Source: Chrysomallon squamiferum (taxonomy: Eukaryota > Mollusca > Gastropoda > Neomphalida > Peltospiridae). Taken from it: DNA of 64,000 nt. This document shows, in pieces, positions 49,276 to 61,928 of the stretch. The position numbers and the translations under genes are program-made. A model generated the notes under the pieces. The model was not told where the DNA came from and did not search any database. It saw only the letters and a list, made by a program, of their open reading frames with translations. How positions within the stretch are numbered: the stretch's first letter is position 1; each line of letters begins with the position of its first letter. The stretch is taken from positions 13,058,753 to 13,122,752 of the forward strand of contig CM022675.1 in the NCBI GenBank assembly GCA_012295275.1. Direction: 5' to 3'.

Positions 49276-49617
49276 ATCTTTGAAAATATAAAGTAATCAA
49301 TTATTTTATAACATATCTGCTTATGCATTCATGTTTTATTAAAAATTTTCTAAATATATATTGAAATAATATAATTAATTACATATTAACAGGTTGATCA
49401 AACAAAAAATTATATGAATGATATGTATGTCTGGAATAGAAAATAAAACAATACATTTTAATATCAAAAGCATAAACACACCTTTATTTCACTGATTAAT
49501 AACAATAGATAAGAATATAATTAATAAAAATATCAAATTAAAAACATATATATATATATATATATATATAAATTTAGTTTTTCACTATTAACCAATTAGT
49601 ATAAAAGAAATTTAATG

Positions 49618-49656
<39 letters not shown>

Positions 49657-50064
49657 AGCAGTAAAAAAATAAATCATATGCTACTTCTCCTTTTCATTTT
49701 CCCAGAATGAAAAACTATTAAAAAAATGAAATATGCATTCTCCCAATATTTTCTTATTTACAATTCATACATTAAAAAATTATTTGTGTTTTTTTTCCTA
49801 AAAACCATAATCTAGTTTTCAATTTGTTTAACATATCTTTTTTAGTGGCTTGAAATTTTATCATACTTTATTGATGTTAAAAAATCACATCAAAGAATTC
49901 AAAATATATTCAAAATTTAAACAAACAAAAAGAATTACATTGAAAATATAAATTAAAATTAAATTTGAAAACAAAATAAATCGAGAAAGTCAAACATGTT
50001 CATAAAATTAATAAATTTGTAAAAAGGTTTTATTGATGGTTTATGGCACTTAAATGTTTTTAAA
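46919..50064. other. RHEB upstream region and 3' flank of the mucin-like gene
   Basis: Apart from the hAT-like MITE I see no supported exon. The 3' end of the mucin-like gene, including any transmembrane exon, should lie between here and 50811 but was not found. The stretch holds ATC (48307-48346), AAT and AT microsatellites. Confidence 0.5.
47343..47665. mobile_element. hAT-like MITE
   Basis: A 323-bp element with inverted ends CAGTGATGGCAAAACTATAA (left) and, reversed, CAGTGGTGGCAAAACTTTGA (right), followed by a further shared GTGACA-like segment. Flanks GTATATGT and GCATAGAT agree at 5 of 8 positions, consistent with a decayed 8-bp target duplication. No transposase. It lies about 430 bp upstream of the RHEB start codon. 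Confidence 0.65.
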
Positions 50065-50264
50065 NNNNNNNNNNNNNNNNNNNNNNNNNNNNNNNNNNNN
50101 NNNNNNNNNNNNNNNNNNNNNNNNNNNNNNNNNNNNNNNNNNNNNNNNNNNNNNNNNNNNNNNNNNNNNNNNNNNNNNNNNNNNNNNNNNNNNNNNNNNN
50201 NNNNNNNNNNNNNNNNNNNNNNNNNNNNNNNNNNNNNNNNNNNNNNNNNNNNNNNNNNNNNNNN
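50065..50264. other. Assembly gap (200 N)
   Basis: Exactly 200 unknown bases. This is a scaffold gap of conventional size, so the true length is unknown. It could hide the missing 3' exons of the mucin-like gene. Confidence 1.
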
Positions 50265-50474
50265 TAATAATATCACATATATGTATGTATTTATCTAAAT
50301 ATACATCTCTATACAAAACTATGCTGTGAATCCAAGTGCATATGTATATGGATGGGTATATAAATACATACACAAAGACACAGATGCATACGTATTTATG
50401 TGCATATACATACACACAAACACACATCCATATATACCCATGATCAGACATGCTGTTTTGGGGCATTGTATTTT

Positions 50475-50690
50475 TAAATTAAATTAAATTAAATTAAATT
50501 AAATTAAATTATATTTTATTTTATTTTATTTTATTTTATTTTATTTTATTTTATTTTATTTTATTTTATTACTTTACTTTACTTTACTTTACTTTACTTT
50601 ACTTTACTTTACTTTACTTTAGTTTACTTTATTTTATTTTATTTTATTTTATTTTATTTTTTATTTTTTTATTTTTTATTTTTTTATTGT
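50475..50690. repeat. Pentanucleotide satellite (TTAAA / TTTTA / TTTAC)
   Basis: Three successive pentanucleotide arrays, AAATT then TTTTA then TTTAC and back to TTTTA, together about 215 bp and close to the assembly gap. Repeats of this kind often cause gaps. Confidence 0.95.
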
Positions 50691-50810
50691 CTGTGTTTAT
50701 ATAATAGGCCGATGATGTTTCTCTATTGTTATGGTGGCAAATAAGTCAAAAAATCAGAACTAGAACTAATTGATAACAGCAAAAATCTGTTATAAATTTC
50801 TGAATGTTAC

Positions 50811-52534
50811 CTTCACATTTGTCTCCAACTTTCCTGTATCCAGAACGACATGAACATGAATAACTTCCAGCAGAATTCTCACAGATTTGATCACATCTAC
50901 TTGTAGTTGTGTAACATTCATCAATATCTGTCATAACAATTATATTTAAATAATAGTAACTATAATATATCTGTTATAACAAAATTTATAATTAATTCAG
51001 ATATAACAATGTCTGTCATAACAGATTTATAATTAATAACTGATTTTTTTAAAAATATCTCTGAGATAAGCGTGTTGTAATTAATAATAGTTTTATACTG
51101 ATATATGATGTTATAATAAATAAACGTTTATGTTGTCTAGATACATGAACATTTTCCATTCTTCTTCTCTTCATATAAATATTTATGGACAGATGATAAG
51201 AATATTTTCTATTCTTCTCTGTTCATTATATAATTAAATATTTCTATTGTAAGATCTGTACAGTTCTGTCCAGTAATACACGGTTTCTCTTCACAGGCAT
51301 CGTAATCTTCAGAACAGTTGTCTCCTGCAAATACAAGTTTTACTTGCAATTACAAACATTGTAATCTACAGAACAGTTGTCTCCTGCAAATACAAGTTTT
51401 ACTTGTAATTACAAACATTGTAATCTACAGAACAGTTGTCTCCTGAAAATACAAGTTTTACTTGTAATTACAAACATTGTAATCTACAGAACAGTTGTCT
51501 CCTGCAAATACAAGTTTTACTTGTAATTACAAACATTGTAATCTACAGAACAGTTGTCTTCTGCAAATACAAGTTTTACTTGTAATTACAAACATTTTAA
51601 TCTACAGAACTGTTGTGTCTGGAAGATGCATGTTTTATTTGTAATTACAAACATTACAATCTATAGAACAATAAACATAAATGAGGTCCAGATGTAAAGA
51701 AATATATATGAATAATCAAGTTAACTGTCAATTGAACTATAGCTATACTGATATTAACAAATAATCTAAATATATTCTGCATGTTTCTAAGGTAATTTTT
51801 CATTTTTTGTTTTATCCATCCAAATGTTAACAACGAAGTGTAAAAAAGCAAAAGAAAACATATTGTAGTCCTGATGTTCTGTCTACACAATGAACAGATT
51901 TGCTTTACATTTCCTCAAAAAGTGGAATGAGGTCACGTCTCTGGTTATAAAGGGGCAAAATGCGGCATGCAGATGTCTTGTATCACTACTATTTCAGTAT
52001 AATACTTTGTTATGCACGATGGTAAGACGTTGAAAACAGAGAAATGGTAACTTGGAAGTAGGAACAACTACATTTATTCATATGGGCACAGGCTGATTTT
52101 AAGACACTTGTATTTTCATTGTATCATCTGACTCGGTGTATTACATCATTCAGTTTTGATTACCGAGCCACACATTAAAAGGAAGATATCAATTAAAAGG
52201 TTTTCATAAGAAAACAACACCAATTAATCTGATAATGTGAGTAGAGCACTTGTCTAAATTATAAAAAACGTAGGACAAAATATCCTACTGTTAAAATATC
52301 TTAACTTCTCATCTAATCATTTCACCAACCTGTCCAGCCTGTGAAACATTCACACGACACTACTTGGAAAGCATCGTCATAGTCAGTTTTATCTTCAGTT
52401 GTACGTGGTTCGTTAAAAACACATTTTCCATGACCATTGCAACCATCACAAATACGAGTTACCACCTGGTAAACTGCGGAATATGCTCCTTTAGAATCCT
52501 TCACAACAAACCTGCGAAAGAAAACATAATAATA

Positions 52535-52568
<34 letters not shown>

Positions 52569-54812
52569 TAACAAAATGCCTCAGCTATGGGAAAATCATT
52601 TCTCGTAATTATTACGTAATTTGTTTCTAATTCAGTCTGTTTGGAGAAAGAAATCATAGAGACAACTGAACTGTCTCAGAGAAAGAAAATAAAATGACAA
52701 ATTACTGAAGTACTCGACACATTTTTTACTAAGACAAAAGAGTATCTCAGAGATGATTAACAAACGATAGAGATAACCAAATAGTGAAATTCTCTTTTAC
52801 AGTGAGCAGCACGAAATACTTGCATCGCACCTTCCCACAGACAGCATGAATAAAAACAGTGAAAAACCAGTTAGAGCTGCTGCATGAATAACCTTGTGGG
52901 GATAGCACTCATACCAGAATTACTCTTATAATTACTATAGTGTAATGTCAGATACTAATTACTGCATTGTAATGTCAGATATCAGTATAGAACTGTTATT
53001 AATTATGACACTGTAATGTCAGAGATTAATATAAAACTGTGATTAATTGTAACACTGTAATGTCAGATAACAATATAAAATAGTTATTAATTACTGCCTT
53101 GTAATGTCAGATATCGATTGAAAACTTATTAAGTGTGATATGGTAATGTCAGATATCAATATAAAACTGTTATTAATTGTAACGTTGAAATATCAGATAT
53201 CAATATAAAAGTTATTATTTACTGCATTGTAATGTCAGATACCAATATAAAACTGTTATTAATTATAACACTGATATAAATAAGTCCAAGTCCAAATCTC
53301 TAACAATTTTCTGAATACTAGTCTGTCACTTGATAAAAATAAATGCATTTAGTAAAAACAGACATAAAAAACAGTCATAAATAGAATTTAATTACCTCAG
53401 ACTCATGGGTTCTAAACTGTTTGATTTGACTGAAACCTCTCCAGTCTCGTTATGTAAGTTTAACGTCGTGGAGTTAGGTGTTGTACCAATGAACTCATAT
53501 GTGAGTCGATCGTTGTCTCCATCAGAAGCAAACACTCGGAAAGAGGTTACTTTTGTTGTAACAAGATCTATAGCTTTTGTGTTATTTTCAGCAATGACTG
53601 GAATGGAATTAGCTGAAAATTTAAAAACAAAAATAATAATAATAATATTATAAATAAAGGAAAGCTAAAGGAAGTGATCTAAGTGTGTGTGTGTGTGTGT
53701 TCAATAGAAGCAGTATTCCTAAGAAAGCAAATAACTAGCAGAAGCAATACTTAGTCAAATATAGCAAAATTAGTATTATTCTAAGAAAAGTAAAGAGCAA
53801 ATAGAAAGAATACTAATACAAAATTCGTGTAACATACGTATATATAGATATAGATATATATTTCAAGATAAATTGTGTATTCAAGTGTTAATCTGATTTT
53901 TGTTTTCTTAGTAATTTCAAATCTGTCAGTGAAGTTTCATGTTTTTAATAAATAACTTTTGATATCCAAAAAATAACAAATACATAAATAAATGAACACA
54001 GAAATATATAAATCAATAAGAAAGTAAGTAAGTAAGTAAATTAATAAATAAAACGAATACAAGAAAAAAAGAAAATGCTCTATGTACCTATGTGTATGTG
54101 TGTGTGTGTGTGTGATGGTAACCAGACGTTTTATTCTAAACAGGACAGCATACACCACACGTTTTGGAGCAATATTTGGAACGGGAAAAGCAATACATTG
54201 AAATTATTACCAAGTTCAGCTTGACTCTCGTCAGACGCTGTTTTCTTTTGCTTTGTTGCATTGGCGACCTCTGAACTTCCGGTTGCCAGGTAGTCGAATA
54301 CGCAGGCTATATTTTCTTCTCCTCCGCAGACTTTGTTTGCTTCTTCTCTCCGAGACTGTTCTACCTGATCCAGAAACACTGGTGTGAAGTTGCGGAAGTT
54401 GTAATCGTCAGCGCTCTCTCTCAGTCCGTATCGAAGTAGTGATTGGTTTGCTGTGATCATCCCTGTCACGAAAAATAAAGAATTCAATTCTTCTATTTCT
54501 TGAAATGAACAGGCGTTTAAAATTCCAAAAAAAAATAAAAAAAATAAAATAAAATAAAATAATAATAATAATAAATAAATAAATAAATAAATAAATAAAA
54601 AAATAAATAAATAAATAAATTTAATATGTTCTCAGTTAATTAACTTAATTAATCCCTTAAAAAATTAATAAGTAAATAAACAAGAAATAGTAAAGAAAGA
54701 AAAACAAAGAAATAACATAAAAGAAGCAAGTAAATTAGTAAATAAAGAACCAAACAAGAAAAGATGAAGAGAATAATAAAAAGAAAAAAGAAAGAAAGAA
54801 AGAAAAAGAATA

Positions 54813-54845
<33 letters not shown>

Positions 54846-57800
54846 AAAAGACAGAAAGGTTTATACAGAATCAGTGTCTTTTAGAACACCTCAAATCACA
54901 TCAAGAAAATCTACCTACATGTTTGTCCATAATGAAAAATCTGCTCTTCAGATGAAGTACTGGGTAGTATAGTTCCATTTGGGAAGACAAAATCATTTTC
55001 CTTATCCCCATCAAAGTTTCCAAGCAAGCCTCTTGTTTTTTTCTTATATTTCGTGCTTATAGAAACATCTATAGTCAGTAGTTTTGCACCCTTTGTAACA
55101 GAAAACGAGTTGCCTGCAAAAGGATAAAAAATAAAACAATTTTATTTTATTTTAGTTTGTTATTTTTTAGATAATATATCGCTGAAAGAGAATAAAAGAT
55201 GAAACTGTATGTCTTACGTTTGTATCTCTGTTACTATCTGTCTGTCTATCTTTCATGCACAAGTATTACATTTTTTCTAATGTATTTTATGCACGCACAT
55301 ACACCACAGTATTTATACCGTGAATACCGTTATTAGTCATGTTTATTTGGACTAGATCACACCTATTTTTATCAGAAGTAATCTGGTTTCTTTTCTTTTC
55401 ATTGTTTGTTTGTTTCTTTTCTTCTTTTTCTTCTTCTTCTTTTTCTTTTTGTATACATTGTTTTATTCATTTATTTATTATTATTATTATTATATCATCA
55501 TCATCATTCATCATCATCATCATTCATTTATTTATTATTTATTTATTTATTTTTATTATTTTTTATTATTATTTGTTTAAACATATTTTTTTATTTATAA
55601 TAAAAATACTTGTTTATAAACGTCACCTGATGGGAAGGCTACAATAAGATCGCCTTGAGGACTTTTTGTTATTGTCAGGGTAGAAAGTTTTGGGTCAGTG
55701 ATAAACGAATTCTCATCCTCGGGATCATTGTCCTCAAACAGCTTGGTGTAGTCTTTCATAGAACCATCATCGTCATTTCCGTATACGTACATTTCTGTAA
55801 TATATTAATATCATTTAATATAATATATATGTATGTACAAGTGTATAGATATATATATAGACATGCATGTAAATTAAAACATTGTTATATATTATTAAAC
55901 ATAACATATATTGTTAGAGTCTTCAGATGTTAGTTTTATCGTGAACAAGTCGATTGTTGAATGCAGCTCGTTTTACCCTCGCTGAAGTACGGCATTCTAA
56001 ACTTCGCGTGATAAAAATGATACCTTTATACAGTAACCAGTTAAGTTATTCAATATGTATATACTGAATATTAATATTAATAACATTTGAAATAGCAAAA
56101 ATACATATGTTACATGATATGTAATAAATAAACTAATACTTTTTAATATGACAAATATATCATATTTAAAATACAGTTTGTATATTAATAGAATTATTAT
56201 TTAATATAACTAATACATATATCTGTAAAACACAATATTAGTTATATTAAAATAAAAAATAAATAAATAATAGACTGTTGGTAAATATTATGTTTAATAA
56301 AAGTAACGACTTCAGTAAACTGTACGACTGTAATTACATGAATAACAAGAAAAATGTTTAGTAGACATTTATTATAAAGAACACCTCCATTTAAATAAAA
56401 CAATCTATTCAGGACACAAGGATATTTTATAAACATTTATGGGAATTTGTTTTGAAGATTCACCAGTTTTTAGAATATTAGATATGCTTCTTCTGATAGC
56501 TGTGTTTTTTTCTATTTTAGCTCAGTTGTGAGACTACAGTACTCACTGTGAAAGTCTGGGTTCAACTCCACTCAGTGGAAACTTAAATGTTAAAATAAGT
56601 TCTAGAAAATATCATCTTACTTGTCTTGTCTGGCGAGAGCTCGACTTGGAACTTTGACTTGCTCTTCTCCTTGGCAGCAAAAGCAGTGAAAATGGTGGCC
56701 TCTGTCGTTGTACCATTGGCTGTTTCGGCCCTGAGCTGTCCTTGCCTGAAGGTCAAGGGTCATGTTGCCGTCTGCTATGGAAATCAAGGTATATTCTCCA
56801 TGGCCGTTGAAAATGAAAGTTCTTCCATCAAGTGTAGTTATGTGAGGATCTCCGAAACCTCCTCCTGTACAGAAAATGAAGAAAAAAAAAAAAAAATAAT
56901 AATAATAATAATAATAATAAAATAAAAAATAATTAATAAAAATTCATTCAAAATTATTATAATATTATAAATATTCTTTTTCATTATAAATTCTAATCGT
57001 CAAACGAACTGAAATTTCTATATATCGATAAATTAAAACAAAATATTAAATGTTTTTTATAATTATAAATTCTAATTGTCAAATGAACTGAAATTTCTAC
57101 ACAGCGAGTAAGTAAAACAAGATTAAAAACGTTGCTTATATTGTCGAATTATAACTTTAACGAACTGAAATTTCACTGGTATTTAAAAGACAAACCTTGT
57201 AGGAAGACGGCTGTAGATGAACAAGTTCCAGTTGGTCGTAGACTGTGAAATTTGTCGCACAGATTGGACTTCAGACAACAGAAGTAATAACCCCAGTAAT
57301 CATACATGATGTGACGATTCCAGCTGAACCACTGGTGATAGCGATAAGCGTATCCAGCCTGTAGACCGCTTGAAACAAACCTGCCGTTTTGATAACAACA
57401 ACTCTGTAAAAGATGTGAAAGAAAACAGCATTATAAAGAGTTTTTCAAATAAAGAATGGGTATTTTCAGAATTGTTTTAATTAAAAAAAGTAATTGTAGA
57501 TGATAATGATGATCATGATCATGATTCTAAAACATGAATTTTAATATATTGTAGACAGTTATGTTTCAGAAGAGAGATATTCATAATAATGGATGAGTAA
57601 CCACACAGAATGTTTTATATTTATTAAAAACTACAATATATTTCACTGGTATATTATATGTTTCGCTTGTATACTAATATATTATTTATGTTTAATGACA
57701 TTAGCATAGTTTCTGTCTACACTAAATATACACAAAATATAATTAGTAAAAACTACAATATCTCTTATTTGTTTTTATAATTTATCCATGATTCATATCG

Positions 57801-58474
57801 ATGATATTGAGATAGGATAACAACACTAATTATGCGCAGTATGTGTTATTATTATTAAAAACTGCACTATGTCCTGCTGGGTTTTTTTTTTTTTTGTGGT
57901 TTGTTTAGCACATTCATTATTTATATTTAAAGACATTTAAACGTCTCAACAACGCATGTACTATCTTATCTCGGGTTACAAATTAAGACATCACCTACCT
58001 TCCCCATCGGAATGAAATCCAGATTGTAGTTAAGCGTCGTACAACGAAGTCCTCCGGTGTAACCCCAAATTGATCTCCATCGCCGATCAAACCACAGCCG
58101 TCTTGTACTGCATGGACATTTAGGCAGGTCATCAAAAACTGCTTGTTGGAAATGTAATCAGGTTCATAGGAAGCATACCAGTTCAAACATTTCTGAGAAA
58201 AACTCTGAACATATCCAACACGAAATATGTAAAACCCAGTCTGACCTGTGACAAAGTAATCATAAATAATGACCAGTGCTTCACTTTAATGTTTGTATTA
58301 AATATACACATATTTAACTACATATCTGAAGATTTCGAAACTTGAAACAAGATTAAAAGGTTATAGTAAATAAAACTAACAATAATAAAAAGGTTAAAAT
58401 AACTTGATGGTCGTAAATGTTCTTATTTATTTGTTTCTACGAAAGTAAATATGATTAATTTATATTATATTTCC

Positions 58475-58559
<85 letters not shown>

Positions 58560-61500
58560 TTCTTTAATTATTATTTTTTAATATCAATTATTCATTTTTT
58601 ATTACTTATTATTTCTGTTTTGTTATCGCTGTCTTTGTTGTCGTTGCTACTGTGGTCGTCGACATTGTTGTTATGACGTTTACTATATATTAGACGTCTT
58701 ACCACGTGTTCCTCCAATGTTTTCGCGTGTGTACGCACCACGAGTACGTGACACTGAAACTGTTCTGGAATTGCTGTTTTCTCCGTAGCCAATGATAATT
58801 GGATCTGAGCTGAGCTTCCAGTGCAGTTCATTGTATATGTACATCGCATATGTTGTCTCTCCATCCGTTACTACTACTGTTTGAAAAGTCACATACTGAA
58901 TAGGAAAATAGATAATAATTATATATTGCTATGGAAATATATCCGATCAGTAAATAAGTAATATAATAGAATTTAATATCCCATTTACTACAGAAGTTAT
59001 TTCAATTTGTGAGTTTTTAATCAGTTATCATTATTTATTTTTTTTTTTTTTTTTTTTTTTTTTAATGAAATCAAGGCAGACGTATCCACGGAATCACTGA
59101 TCAGATATTTGATGAAGCTGAACAAAGAAACTGTCCTAAAACAAACTCTTTATCCATAAAGGAAAAACCAACAAATAAAAAAAATAAAAAATAAAAATAA
59201 AAATAAAAAAATAAAAACAGCAAAGACAAACAAAGAAACAAAAACAAACAAACATACAAATAAATAAATAAACATCTGGGAATGACTGAAATATTTTTTA
59301 CTAAAAGTTACCAAATCTCAGAAAAGCTTTCTTACCTCCTTGCTTGGATTCGTCGATCCATATTTGGGCACTCTGTACCACGTGACAACAAGAACCTGTG
59401 ATGCGTCAAATTTTGATTCGCTGCTGAAATCAACAACATCTGCATTGGCTCGATTTAAAACATTCAGTGTTTCATTGTCTTTTGCGTTGTTTTTATCAAA
59501 CAGTTGATATTTTATTTCTCCAGATTCTGAGGCGTCTACGTCGGCACAGTACGGACACAAAACACTGCGTCGATTAGGCGGGAAGTCCATTTCTGCAGGA
59601 TTGAATTTTCTTCCAAAACTCACAACCCCGTTACTGCCGATCTGGAGAGATGAAAAATAAAACACGTCGATTTTTATTTCACGTGCAAACAGTGATGAAA
59701 AGGCAGGAGTACATAGCTGGTGTGAAGTGACCTACTTTTTTAGTTTTCAGTTTCTGTCCAGTATCTATACTAGTATACAGTCAGAGACGTTAATTAGCTA
59801 ACCTCTGTTACGTTTCTATAAATTAAAAATAATGTGCTTACTTTCTATAACTGTGCTAGAATATTTTACGCAGCTGACATAAACAACACACAGAAAGGAT
59901 GGCCCGAACAGAATTAAAATTTCCCTCCCTGAACATTTACTTTAATGTGTTTAATTATAAGAAGGAAATATCATTTACTGAAAATGTAACTTGATGTACA
60001 CTTTATTTAGTTGTGAAATGATTGTGTTAATAAACTAGCATTACAGTAAATTAACCTGCTCGGAGATACCAATAATCAAAAACACAAATTTTCTTTAATG
60101 AATTAATGATTTTTACACGATCTAGAATTTGTTACGGTAGCCTAAATTAATTGATGATTAAATATGATTTTCTATTATCTGCACTCAAAAACAAAATGTA
60201 TTTTCAAATTTCAAAAGAATTTCTGACGGAAATTTCCTCCTTCCCAAATTTACCCTCAGGGTCTTTGTACAACCCCTGGTTTTCATCACTGCTTCAATCT
60301 TGAACATATAATATACTGGAAAAGCACTCGTAGTTACAGAACGAACCAGTTAAAAATGTGTGTTTTCTTCCTTGCGATTGCAAACAGAAGACGACTTGAC
60401 ATAAGTTAACGGTGTATGATCATAAGCACGGAAATGAAAAATTTTAAAAAGATGAGGAAAACAAACCTTGAATCCAATCAGATAAAATCATTCAAATTTT
60501 GACTCGTAAAAATGTCTTTAAAACAATACTTTAAAAATAATCGAATGCCGCCATTTTAACGTTCACATCTAGAGTAATTACGTCATTGCTTGCATGATTG
60601 ACTCGTGGTTGATTTCCCACTGCACATGATATAAATTTCAGAGTCAGGGGGACCAAACTGTACACGATCACGTGACGAGTATATAAGAACTGATAGCGCC
60701 CTGTACTGTTCTATTGTTAAATAAATAAAAATAAAAATTAAAAAAATTAAAACTTAGAAAAATAAAAAAAAAAAAAAAAAATAATAAATAAAAAAAAAAA
60801 AAATAAAAAAAAAAAAAAATAAATAAATAAATAAGCAAACAAATCTAATCTGGAAATAAGCGCATATTTACACTGTATCTTCGAATGACGAATGTCACGT
60901 TAATAAATATACTTACATAAATCTTCTTCTGCATCCTCTGGTAAAATGGTATTCCTGAATTAAGAGTCATTCTCACAGTTACATCATCACCGCTGTCCAT
61001 TTTGGTTGCTTGAGAGTGTGGATACAGCTCTGTAATCACAAAATGTACATTCACAGATACAGTACTGTCTGTTCAGGATGAGTATGATACTAATAGAAGC
61101 GATTCAATCGCATACCTTCTATTCATCTGCACAAGTACGAACACAGATAAATATTTATTCAGTCAAATAAGGACACATACAGAAACACACACACATACAC
61201 ACATACGCACACACACACATATATTCCATATTTGTGTAAACTTACATATAGATATACACATACACACATTCACATATATATGCATACACACACACATACA
61301 TATATACATACAAACATGCACCCATACATACATGCATACATAAGAATATTCAAATATACATATATACATATTTGCCAGTGTTAGGTTTCCCACAAAAAAT
61401 AGATGCACGCAAAACTGACGAAGAACAATGAACGGTGTGCCTCGTAGGAAGTGATGATTACACACGGTTACTGAGCAACTTTTTTAGGGTTGACTCGATG

Positions 61501-61887
61501 GCTCAATGGTAACATCGTTATCCTTCCGAGTGCGGGCGAATAAGTGTCATACGTTCGAGTCTCGTCAGCGGCATCTGACGGGTTTGTCAGGTCGTGATTG
61601 GACTTTGTCCTCCTGCGCCAGTGCGTTCCCGAATATCATCTATGTGCGGAGTCTAATCAGACGTACGTAAGACAGAAAAGTTTGAAAATCCTAAACTACA
61701 AACACATAAATGCATACATACTATACGCACATACATACAGATACCTACTCCAAAAACAAGCCCATTCGTTTGGATTCCAGACGTATGGATCATCACAGCC
61801 GCATTCGAAACCATCATCCAACTCAACACAACGAACATGATCACCAGTACAATTGTTCAGACTGGCATCAGAACACTGATCTGTCAA

Positions 61888-61928
<41 letters not shown>

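Noticed and set aside
57995-58186. 63-residue frame continuing past KQFLMTCLNV
   Set aside because: The conserved AMOP cysteines (KCPCS) lie in a different frame, so the continuation is the wrong reading after a one-base break.
60640-60720. TATATAAG motif and GC-richer patch as a promoter
   Set aside because: It lies inside an intron of the mucin-like gene with no downstream plus-strand gene.
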